From: Balanoglossus misakiensis | Taxonomy: Eukaryota > Hemichordata | Length of the DNA stretch: 64,000 bases | Direction: 5' to 3' | NCBI GenBank assembly: GCA_040954595.2 | Contig: CM082579.2 | Location: forward strand, 2,480,001-2,544,000 | Shown here: positions 52,001 to 62,975 of the stretch, one piece after another | Numbering within the stretch: the first letter of the stretch is position 1 | Layout of the letters: every line of letters begins with the position of its first letter | Made by a program: the position numbers and the translations under genes | The notes under the pieces: generated by a model | Databases searched by the model: none | Told to the model about the DNA's origin: nothing | Seen by the model: the letters and a program-made list of their open reading frames with translations, nothing else

Positions 52001-55000
52001 TCTCATTATATTCTTAAAACTATATGTAATTATCTAGATTTGTGATCTCTTGGCACGCCATTCGGAATCCATTGCACGTATACCCGATATCCAGTGGTGA
52101 CACCGTCTAGATTGCTTTCTTGATTGATCGATTGAAGACACTCTACCCCGACGGCAATCTCTTAATTACTCCCGGGGAAAAAAGCTTTCCTTCAACTTTG
52201 AATTCGCAAATTGACACTTGGAAGTGTTGTAACTGTTGCGTGTGAACCGGGTTCTGAAACATGCATTTGGAGCATTTAGTTTGCAATGCGTTGACACAGA
52301 GAAGGGTGCCGAAGCGACGAACGTTGCATTCAACGTACACCTTGTCTTGAATAAAGACAAACGCGATTAACATAATGAGATTCCCCTTGTCACAGCTGTA
52401 CAACTACAAGAACGCCTGAATAAAGCAGGTGTGGTATTGACTGATTTGGACATAACACCCTCTCGTGTTCCTTGGGCCCTTTATAGCGATTCCCTCGTGG
52501 GTATTTCAGAACGATTTAAGACTTCATACGTATGCCATAGTGTCATATCCATGTTTCAGGTTGGAAACAAATCAGTCAATGCATACATGTCTGATAACGT
52601 TTACGGACGAAGGGGTGGACGAACGGACAAAGCCCAAACCATAATTCCCCCTGGACATGATCGTCGAGGACTTAAACCATACAAATTTCCGTATAAACAG
52701 GGAAATAATTTTCTATTCACAGCGCCCATACCTTGCTCAAAGAACAAATGGAAGGTCATCACTACGATGAGCAACTGAGACCGGGCATTGGAGGTAAGTC
52801 ACTCCAATGTGATATCCATGCATATAATCTCAATGCCCTTGAGATGCGCTGGGAAGGAACAAATACTTGACATTTGTGTAATAATTGTGCTAGATATTTA
52901 TTAACTGCTCCATTTTCAGGGAAAGTACAATGATCACCATCACGCAACAGCCTCATGTTTTCAATTATCAAATTATCAACAGGTGATCCCGTCAATGTGT
53001 CCGTCGGTATTTTTATCACTAGTATACATTCCTTGTCGGAAATTTCAATGGTGAGTAATTTGCTTACATAACTTCGAACTAGGCAACCACGAATGTAAAA
53101 AACTACCCGGTTGAATGACCTATGTTTACTGGCAAATTTGTTGTGATTCAAGTGTGTTTCTTACACTCACCCTACCCCTACCCACCACCAGGATTATGGC
53201 GCAACAATGTATCTGGTAATGGAATGGGATGACCAGAGACTTGAGTATAACAGCTCAGACCCAATCGATTTGCGGTCAGGCTCCAAGCTGCAGCACATGG
53301 TCTGGACTCCCGATTTGTATTTCGTCAATGTCAAAGAAGGCGAACTGCACCACGTGACGGAAACCAACAAGCAGATGCGCATTCATCCCAACGGACACGT
53401 GATCTACGATATACGGTAGGCGATGAAGAACTTGTCTGCATTTGCCACCTTCCGTAAATTAGTAGGATAGTGTGGGGAATATAAACCATCGGCTGTCGGT
53501 CGGAGGATGGTGCAGACCTGGACATAACATTGATGCTATGCCCTTGAGCAATTCAGGGCGCTATCTTTGTGATGGGAGCCTTATCCTGTAAATAACTATA
53601 TATGCATGTTAGATGATGGATGAAATAAAATAAATAAACCCTTCTGGGAAAGAAATAAAACCCATTCGGGTTTTATTCGCCATAACATCCAATCCATCTT
53701 GATTCAAACATAATTTATGTTTTCTTCTTACAGTGTAAGCCTGGTGCTTATCTGCCATATGCAATTACAACGATTCCCGATGGATAAACAGTCGTGTGCC
53801 ATCGAGATGGAAAGCTGTACGTATGAATAGTGTTGACCTTTTGGACACAGTTTACATTAAGACTTGATTATTCTAATGTATCTATCCGAATTACTCTACA
53901 ATATTTACATATTTGCATGAAGATTTATGGATTAATTTGTTTTCTATTTCGCTTTTCGGATATGTAAAATTGATGCTCGCGAAGAATAATGAAAAATGAT
54001 TACGCGTGTTCAGTCATTCGGTTTCCTGTAACTGTGTGCGCATTTAGATTTATGGCCCGAGTCTGAAAACATACAGTGTTCAGATAAGATTTTGATTCAA
54101 ATAACTCCCTTGTCATTTTCCTGTGCTGTGATCCGTTAAAGACAATGTTTACTCGTTGAGAGAAATCTGCTGCATGCTTGACAAACCATTGTGAAGTGTG
54201 CCATCTGATTGGTCCGCTGCCGCTTAATGCGTCACGTGACAGAGTCATGCGGTTTTCCCTTTAGACGTGACTGTGAATCGGAACTTAACGGTTGGGATAC
54301 TATCAAGCTCAATGCACTCGGCGAGGCGTGATATAAGAACCCCGGGGAGAGAAGATAACTTTGTATCGTCCCTGATTTATGATTTCGTCGTGAAAGCCAA
54401 TCCCACTTAGCCAAATTTAAGAGAATTTGATGTGAAATGAAAGTTTTATGAGTCATAAATGGTAGTTTAATATTAAGCGAGTACCTTTTGGAAAAATAAC
54501 AACCACTCTAGGGTTTGTATAGTAACACAGGGTCAGTCCAACTACAGTATGTGTTCCCAATGGTGAAACTCGGCTGCTTGAGTAGTATGGATGAGTTCGA
54601 TGAGGAGACAAGCGTCGGGTTTCATAAAAAGTTTTATTGTTAAAAACTTGTTCTACCAACGTTTCGATCCTTCACTGAGGATCTTCTTCAGGGATCTAAA
54701 AATAGCAAAATGTAGGTGGAAAATAAAAATGAGCTGTATGGTCAAAATCTCATTGAGTATTGTAAAAATAAAGTCTGAAACGAAGACAAAATTAACAACA
54801 GTCGGAACTGCAGTTGGACATGCGGACAAAAAATTAGACTTGAGTAAAATGACAACTTGTAAAACGGAATGATAAAAATAAATGTAGAGAGACAAGACAA
54901 AAGAAACTTACTCAGCGGTGATGGTCTGAATGTGGTCTGAATAAAGACAAAGAGGACTCCCTAGTGTGGGAGGAAAAATCAAACGGACTGCCTAGCAGTA

Positions 55001-58000
55001 AACAAAGACTATAGGTGGTGGGAAAAATATGAATATGAATGAAAGAAAAAAGTTCTACCAGTCCTTTTTGTTGATACCAGTGGGTGAAAGGGTACCGAGT
55101 GCATTAATAATTTTGAGTTCCAGTTGCTTTCTTATTTTGTCGTGTCTCGAATATACTTTGCACAGACCAGTGAATTGGAAATGGTCAATGTTGTGATCAG
55201 GTTCATGGAAGTGATGAGCGACTAGAGTGTCTTTGTGTGTACGGATACTGTAAAGGTGTTCGTTGATTCTGATACGGAGTTCCCGTTTTGTTTCCCCGAT
55301 GTACAATTTGTCGCATTTGATACAGACGATGGCATAAATGATGTTGCGAGTATTACATGTCAGTTGGCCGATGATATGATGCGATTTGTTATTCACCTTG
55401 TTGATTAATTTGTGTTCATTGGTCTGGATCATAAATTTGCATGTTCTACAGTTGTTACAGGGTTTACAGAGTCCTGGGTCAGCGTCTTTAGTTCTTGTCT
55501 TAAGGCCGGCTCTGACTATCATCTTCCTTAGGTTGGGTGGTTGTCTATAAGCGACAAAAGGGGGCGCGGTGAATGTCTCCCTTGTAGACTGATTAGATGC
55601 AAGTATGTGCCAGTGCTTTCTAATTATTGTCGATATGCTGGGAAGGGCCGGGTGGTGTGTGATGACAAATGGTATACGTTCGGATGCGTTTTCCGTCCAA
55701 AGAACGGAAATGCTGCATCTTCTTATAGTCTTTTTTATCTTTCCAGTCAGTTACAGCACGAAGGATGTGCGCCTCTTCTGGGGTAAAGAATTCAACGTCA
55801 TCATTCCTGATAAAGTCGCTCTGCCTGGTTTCGTCATCCGGAAGCCAACTGTACGAGAAGATGAAGTGGAATATCCCCTGGGTATGTGAAAGCCCAGTAG
55901 TTGTTTTTTTTTAAATATTACACATCTCTCCAGAGTTTCGGTTGATTGGAAACAAGTGGGTGTATGGCGCGCGGCTTTACGTTCTTTGCCATTCATTCTT
56001 GGCCTGAGGTGGTCATTCGTTCTCAATGGTTTGGATGAAATGCGTGACAGGTCGCTTGGTACGTGAAACCGCGATATCAATGCCAACCAGCTCCCCATTG
56101 AGATTAGCAATTTAGGATGTAATTGTTCAAGTAGAATTTATCACCAGGTCATAATTAGAAAAGTATTCAATACACTATAATAATTTTGTTGTGGCAACTC
56201 GAACGTTTTATTGCTTAAATGCCCCAATTGTGACAACTTTGATTGGGTACTAGTATTATCTCTGGTAAACGACATGATTCATCCGCATATTCAGATCTAA
56301 TGTACTCTACACCATGAACCACTCCTGTCAGTGGTATAAATCTTGAATATCAGTCGCGTGAATAGCAACCGTGTGTCAGGTCTGTAATAAATTACCTATT
56401 CACGCAAACACCTGTTTTCCTTATAATGTCACAAAGCAAAACATGAAGTTAACACATTCCATTCGGTTAATTGTCTCTCGCGTCACTGAAGTGTGCCTTA
56501 GAACGCGATTCTGTTATCGAGTGGCCCCATTCAGCTATTAATCTTCCCGGTCAGAATTGATTTGATTAAGATTCATATGTCTGAAGGGCATGATTAGACG
56601 ACCTTTGTCCAAGTACAGTCGTTTATCGCCAACATATAGGCTTAGATCACCCAGACTGTTTCCCAGCTGCAGAACACCTGTGTATATTTCATCATTAGCC
56701 AGTCAGCAGAATCTGAATCTTGCCAACTTTGTCAAATAAATCAAACAGCGGGCGTTACATATTTAATTCCTTGCACTCGACATCTTTCCAGGGTCACCAT
56801 ACGTTTGCCTTCCTCTGAAATATCTTTCACCATGACCTCAAAGTCAACCTCAACGTAAAACATGATCAATGCGGTTTCTTTTTACACCGTATACACCCTA
56901 AGTCTATATTCTTTACTCTGTTCCTTGGCCTAAACAGCGAACTATAAATGTTTTTAATATGTTTTTAATTTTAAAGGTATTTACGATCACCTGGTTTGTG
57001 AATTCTCTCTCGATCGCGAGTTGATCTTCTACGTCATGGAGCACTATGTGCCATCTTGTTTACTGGTAATCCTTTCCTGGGTTTCCTTCTGGTTGAACGT
57101 TGAAGCGACACCGGCCAGGGCAAGCCTCGGCATTACAACCGTCCTGACACTGACCACGCTGAGCTCCTCGGCGCGCAACCAATTGCCGAAAGTTTCATAC
57201 ACCAAGGTAGGGGAGAGGCTGCCATTGTCAACAAACAGTCAACATGTTTCTGTTTTCAGACTGCACATGGGGTTGTTCTTGTTCGCTCATAGAGTCGGAT
57301 AAATTGAAAAAGAAGTGTACCCGATCGATCAGGTGGAAATATAATACTTTGTTGCCTGTCCGACGAATTAAAGCGCGTAATGATATTTTAAATGTCTGCA
57401 AGATTAACTAGACGCAGATGATTCCAAAATGCTGTGGTACGACGTCATTGTAATTTCGTCACATTATTTATGTCATTAATATTCTGTTATTCTTCAGGCT
57501 ATTGACATATGGATGTTGGTCTGCTCTATTTTTGTATTCGCCGCTCTGCTCGAATTCTCCGTTGCAAGTTACTTTTTCCTCAAGAAACAGAAAGAGGAGA
57601 AGCGAAGGAAAGGGAAACAAAAGCTGCAGGTACCGTCATGCTCTGTGAAAGAAATCATTTATAGACACATTCATTATCGCCGTGGTGTGTATTAATGTCG
57701 GAAGATATTGTCACAGCCTGGAAAATGTCGTATTTGAGGGTTCTAAAGAACATATGGTGGCGTTCTTTTTTCGCGTGTGCCACCCACTGAAAATCCGTGA
57801 TTGGCTGGATCTCATGTTTACCATGGTAACTGTAGCTAATTTTCTTAGGTGACCGTATACTTTTTAAGTGGTACATGTACTACCTTAACGCATGTTGGTA
57901 TTCCTGTAGGACTTCATGGAACTTGAATACAGGCCAGTACAAGGAGCTCCAACACCTTGCAAATCGTGCCTTGAATACCACAAACATCTCCTGAGAACCC

Positions 58001-58143
58001 AGACAGACGGGAAAATTGTGAACACCTCATCCAGTCCTGCAAAACTAACCAGAAGTATAGACGTCTACTCCAGAGCGCTATTCCCGGCCGCATTCATCAT
58101 TTTTAACCTGATATATTGGCCAGCTTATTTGAGTGACTATTGA
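49099..58143 (+). CDS. Cys-loop ligand-gated channel, glycine-receptor-like, anion type
   Basis: Exons: 49099-49187, 52723-52793, 52983-53050, 53192-53415, 53734-53816, 55747-55881, 56977-57206, 57498-57629, 57910-58143. All phases agree, giving 421 aa. A signal peptide in exon 1 precedes LLKEQMEGHHYDEQLRPGIGG, the usual start of the ligand domain. WTPDLYFVN and IHPNGHVIYDIR follow. The Cys-loop is C, 13 residues including RFPMDKQS, then C. M1 follows the CEFSLDRE strand. M2 is preceded by TPAR, the mark of anion selectivity, and reads LGITTVLTLTTLSSSAR, close to glycine receptors. M3 (AIDIWMLVCSIFVF) is followed by a short basic loop, and M4 ends near the C terminus. The second disulfide and the aromatic loop C of glycine receptors are absent, so the ligand is unknown (glycine, GABA, histamine or other). 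Intron 1 is 3.5 kb; intron 5 holds a retroelement. Confidence 0.93.
49188..52722 (+). other. Long first intron of the channel gene
   Basis: No additional exon is seen. Frame phase between exons 1 and 2 closes without one. It contains a small tandem repeat at 50765-50839. An open frame at 52431-52778 overlaps exon 2 in the wrong frame. Confidence 0.65.
50765..50839. repeat. Two 32-bp direct repeat units
   Basis: ATGTTTTGAACACATTTT followed by a GTGTATTTTTA end occurs at 50765-50796 and 50808-50839, separated by 11 bases. Confidence 0.8.
53654..53677. repeat. Perfect 10-bp inverted repeat
   Basis: AATAAAACCC and GGGTTTTATT flank the loop ATTC, in intron 4 of the channel gene. The function is unknown. 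Confidence 0.7.
54600..55705 (-). mobile_element. 5'-truncated Penelope-like retroelement with GIY-YIG domain
   Basis: Reading the minus strand, an open frame runs from about 55705 to 55055. It begins in the connector after the reverse transcriptase (RIPFVITHHPALPSISTII, WHILASNQ, PPFVAYRQPPNLRKM). It continues through a zinc-knuckle-like run (CKPCNNCRTC) into a GIY-YIG endonuclease core (IIYAIVCIKC, KLYIGETKRELRIRINEH). These are the marks of endonuclease-bearing Penelope-like elements. The reverse transcriptase itself is missing. The 3' untranslated part (55054-54600) includes a hairpin described separately. The insertion is antisense to the channel gene and ends about 40 bases before exon 6. 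No stop interrupts the visible frame, so the copy may be young. The exact 3' boundary is uncertain. Confidence 0.88.
54661..54691 (-). ncRNA. Candidate hammerhead ribozyme core in the Penelope-like element
   Basis: On the minus strand CTGAAGA (fits the CUGANGA core) is followed by one base and then by GATCC, an eight-base loop, GGATC, and directly by GAAAC. This is the order core, stem II, core of a hammerhead. Penelope-like elements are known to carry such ribozymes. Stems I and III were not resolved. Confidence 0.5.
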
Positions 58144-58185
58144 TGTCGTCATCACCTTCAGTGTTATACTATATTTATGTTCGTT

Positions 58186-58283
58186 TAAGATATAATTACG
58201 CGCCTCGGGTACATATTTTGTTGTATTGGGCAAAATATGAGAAAACGTGTAAAACTTTGATTTTGGAGGCGCGTAGTATCTTA
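58186..58283. repeat. Small palindromic (MITE-like) element
   Basis: The ends TAAGATATAATTACGCGCCTC and GAGGCGCGTAGTATCTTA are imperfect inverted repeats. An inner perfect pair, CATATTTTG and CAAAATATG, nests inside. It lies just after the channel stop codon and probably in its 3' UTR. Confidence 0.65.
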
Positions 58284-61200
58284 TTATCGTGGTGTTTTCA
58301 ACAAAAAACAAAGGGGTTATGATGTCTACATAAAACACGTACAGTGTGTAGGGGCAGTACATTTTCATGTAAGTTAATACAACTTCTTCATACGAATCTT
58401 TGATGATTTGATCGTCCGGCGTCAGTGTACAGTTTTAGGAATAATGTCACCATGGTAATATCGAAATGATATTTCATGGGAATTCAGTATTCACATTTGC
58501 ACGTTAGGCGCCATTAATATACAAAACAACTAGACCTACAGATACATAAAAAATCAACTACGTGTCGCTTTAGGAGAATGTTATCACACAACACAGAAAT
58601 GTCTACAGGATATTACTTTCAGAAGCCAGATAAGATACATGTACGTGTGCGAAAATAAGCAAAACCTATAAGAAAATGAAAGCAATAGCAGACGAAGACA
58701 TTGGTGGCGCTACAATGTTCTTTACTCTCGAAAAAAAAAACGAAAAATGTTTTGACATAATATCAGATATCACTTAGGAACTTACCCGAAGGACAACCAC
58801 TAGAAATTAAGGAACAAATATCTTTCAAAAATGCATGTCTGACATCATCAAAAAAGACTTGACTGTCCTAATACGTTAAAATCGGAAATTAAACGCACTA
58901 CAGATTAATTTGTTTCGGTTTTCAATCTGATTGCCATAGTTACAATGTGTTAAGTGGATTGTTTTAGGACCAATTTCTCTTCAAGCCTGGGAAGGTGATG
59001 TAGTAAACGCACGTTTGTAAACATCATGCACTCGAAAACAATAATCTAATGCATTTTCAAGGCTGAACTTGGCTAAGAGTACTGTATTTGTGCGATACAC
59101 TTAAAAGTTGTTATATGTTAGTTGTTTTTTTCTTCTTCTGCGGTCAAATTGTTTCATCCAGGCTGAGGGAATATGGGATGTCCTCAAACCGGCCAGGCCA
59201 ATCTCGTCTGTCGAACATTGGTTAATTACCCTAGCAACGGGATGATAGCCAAGTAACAACACGTCAAGATTTGTATGAAACTAGAGTATAGGTCCAGAGT
59301 TTAACAAACAAGATGGGTCACGTGTTGTTGGCCCTATGTCACACGAGAATAAACTGCCTAGCCACGCGAGATCTCGCTGAGTCTCGTGGAGTTCGGAAAA
59401 TGGTCTATTGCAGTGGAGGCAGCAGCATTTAGTCCTCATCGTTAGTTTCTGCCACGTGAATCATTACAAGCGCAGCTCGCAGCGACTACAGAAGTAGTTT
59501 GAGAGCAGAAAGCGATGCCAGAGTTACAACGGATGATGCCGAGAACAGCCGGACTGCAGAGACATCCCAACACTGTGACATCCTAACATCGTTAAAAAGG
59601 GTTAATCCGGTGAATGGAGTCCCGGGGAGTTGCTTAAATTACCAATTAGTCCCAGGCCCTCAGTCAGTCTACTTAAAACTCAAAACCGTGCCAGAAGTTT
59701 CCGGTCTAATGGTTGCATGTTCGAAATAATCACGTAATCATGTGCTCTTGATTAGAGGAAGTTGGAAAGAGTAAGTTAACTTGGCTGCTGTATTGCCGAG
59801 TAACGACGCTGCGTGGTTGACGTTCTCTTGGGAAAGATTTACGACGTTAATATTTCTAAGGGGAAAAACAAACATAATTCTACGACCTTCTTATTATCTG
59901 CGCGACGATTTCTACCGAGTTTAATAGGTTCAAACCGCGGACGTCATTGATGATTGATGAATGAAAGTACAATAAGCGGGCTCTCCAGTTTAACATTTTT
60001 CTTGTCGAGTGCATATTGACTGGTTAACATTACTGGAGAGCACTCAAGAATCAAACCTGACAATAAACACTACGATTTGATTAAGTACTCGAGAGTAATG
60101 GTATTGCGTGTACATTCTGTGTGTGGAGGAACTGATACCATGAATCAAAACAGCTCGTAAAACCATTTTAGACGTTGGTTTGTCAACCTGTCATTATTTT
60201 GACTTTGCACTACGGTTTGATAACGACAAACATTACTGTAGACTTTAAAAAGCCTAAGCTAAGTACTAGTATTCATTGGAAAAGCGCAACACAAGAATAC
60301 ATAGAGACTGCAAAATATTAGCAGTTCGACAAATGCAAGCCATGTCCCTGTCTTTTACGGAAACTGACGTTCGTAGTTTGAGTGTTTCAACGTGGGTGCA
60401 GGTAGACAAGCTGTCGATCATGCAATGTTGTTGATATAACTTAGCCTGCTTGTGAGAAGGCAACGAGGTGAAAAAACGTAGACTGATGTCGTTTGGCCTT
60501 CCGGCAAATATCAAGCAAAGCATGCCTGTGTCGTGATTGTAGATTTTCCAATCCTAACTCCAAACCTCGTCCAATACCTTCCTTCGACAGACAGCGTCGC
60601 ATACGTCTGCCTCTGCACTATATACGAGCGCGTGAAATGTGTCTCTTCCCATAGGATTACATACAGCCACGTAGCTTAGGAGGACGTCCAGATCTCGCGC
60701 ACGCGTGAATCATGTGGGCAATTCATACGAATCGACGAAAACACATCTCCATATAAATCTCTTCAAGAAATCCGGTCGCAAGGATCAAAAACCAAATTGG
60801 ATGAAAACGCGACCCTTGGCTCTCGCAGGGATATGAATTACCCATAACGTTAGAAAAATAAGAATTTACAGTAAAATAGGGGTCAAAGGTCAGCGAATGT
60901 CTCCGTCAGACGTCATACCATTGAGATAAGAAAGGTGTATAATTTTACGAGAAATAATTCACCCCTGTCAGTATCAATTGTCGGAAATCTAATCCTGCAG
61001 TCAAACCTGACCCTAAATTCTACTCAGAAAATCAAAGGTAACGAGATAACTTTGGTTGTTTTTTTTTTTTACTTTGCGGCTTTCGATCAACATAAGGATA
61101 ACAAATGTTTTTCGTACATGTACTTTCTAATTACAGAGTTGACGTAACTATCGTTGTTTTGCGGAGGTTAAAAGCGCCATATTTTGGTGTATTATATTAT

Positions 61201-61693
61201 TTATTTATATGACATTCATGTTGCTAATTTTTGTGCGGTTCTCTGATTAATGCTATATTGTCAGTCGTCATGACAACACTACCATCGGCTTACTCATACA
61301 GTAAGGACGGGACGACAAATTACCTCTTAAAGCAATTTCCAGCAATTGCTACAAGAATAGGATCTTTTCCAGATAAATATTTCGGATGTAGACTAAGCCA
61401 TCTTTGGGGATAAGGAGCTTCATTGGAAGCAGATCCCCTTGGGCCGTTGCCTCTAATTTATTAACGATAACACACAAACCAGTGCACGTTTTATGTCCAC
61501 AAATCTCACAATCCCTTTTGACTGATAGTCGCATTTTTCAGAGATATTTACTATTCATAACAGCACCGTTCCTGGTTTTCTTCGCAAATCCTCAGTCAAC
61601 GCGGACAGGGATTTTCGTTCCCTCTATAAAATATTTTTAGGGCCCAAGCGCATACCAGCGCTTGGGCCCTATTGGTTTCGTTGGGGTTTTTCT

Positions 61694-61720
61694 GTCTTTC
61701 TTTCTTTCTTTCTTTCTTTT
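61694..61720. repeat. (CTTT)n microsatellite
   Basis: About six CTTT units follow the head hairpin of the repetitive element. Confidence 0.85.
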
Positions 61721-62454
61721 TTCTTGTGTCATTTCTTTGTCGCTCTAGATCTCAGACACCGCTGCAGGTACAGTTCTCAAACTTGCTACAGTGGTCAAGG
61801 TCAATGAGTAGTCGTGCATTGAACCCATGAATTTTTAATTAGTCACGTGACCTGGCGGCCATCTTGGATTTTCTGAAAAAATGCAAATCTCAGATCTCAG
61901 AAACTACATGTCAGATCAACTTCAAATTTGGCGTGCAGGTAGACTACCTTCTGCCTATCATTTTTGTAATTGGAAATTATGTTGTCAATGTTGCAGTTTT
62001 TTTGCTACAATTTTTTTTCTGAAATCCGGCTTAAATTTCAAAAATCTTCTTCTCCAGAACCGGTGATAACTGGGACACGGGGTTTGGGGTATGTGGTCAC
62101 CTATCTGATGTCTATCAAGTTTGCGAAAATCGTTGTGATTGGTCGAAGTTTATGGCGGCCATATTGGATTTTCGAAAAACCATAGTTAAACTGCAAAAAT
62201 CTTCTTCTCAAGAACTGGCGATAAGTGAGTCACAAGATTTGGGCAGTATGGTCGCTATACTGTTGTCTATCAAGTTTGCAAAGAGCATTGTGATTGGTCG
62301 AAGATTATGGCGGCCATATTGGATTTTGTGAAAAACGATTAAAAAGTAAAAATTCCCTTTCTAGCCTAAAAATTGATAGCACAGACATTCTTTTTATGGA
62401 TATGAATCATCATATGACAAGAATAAGCTATAAATATTTTGGTAATTTTGGCAA

Positions 62455-62975
62455 TGACCTTTGACCTACTTTTGACGCATCATTTTTCTGCATATCTAAT
62501 TCCAGGCTAACCAATAGGGCTATAAGTTTGGTTTTTGATGTATGTGGATTAGTGTGTGATCAAAATTTTTTGCTACTTTTCACGACCCCTTTGACCCCTG
62601 CTGACCTCATTAATTATGTGCATAGCTAATTACAGGCGAACCAATAGACCTAGAGGTTTTGTTTTTGTTGGACAGGACTAGTATGGGGTCAAAAAATTTT
62701 ACCCAAATGTTGGGTGACCTCTTGTGACCTTTGACCTACTTTTGCAAATCTCAGCATCCACAGCAGATACAGCCTTGGCGTTTGGAGGTATGGGGCCATA
62801 ATGAAAAGCCAAAGTTTTGGGTCACCTGTGACACCTGCTTAACTCATTATTTATGTGCATACCTAATTCCGGGCTAACCAAAAGGGCTAGAGGTCTGGTT
62901 TTTGTTGGACATGGACCACTATGGGTCAAAATTTTCTGCCCAAATTGTGGGTGACCTCTGGGTGACCTTTGACCT
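62455..62975 (-). promoter_or_regulatory. Three perfect DR1 nuclear-receptor-type sites
   Basis: TGACCTTTGACCT occurs at 62455-62467, 62725-62737 and 62963-62975. This is the complement of AGGTCA-A-AGGTCA, the DR1 site bound by RXR, HNF4 and PPAR-type receptors. Each is followed by ACTT, so the sites belong to the internal repeat unit. Activity is not shown by sequence. Confidence 0.5.

Noticed and set aside
52431-52778. 115-codon frame as a separate gene or channel exon
   Set aside because: It overlaps channel exon 2 in another frame and shows no family similarity. The real exon is 52723-52793 (LLKEQMEGHHYDEQLRPGIGG-type segment).
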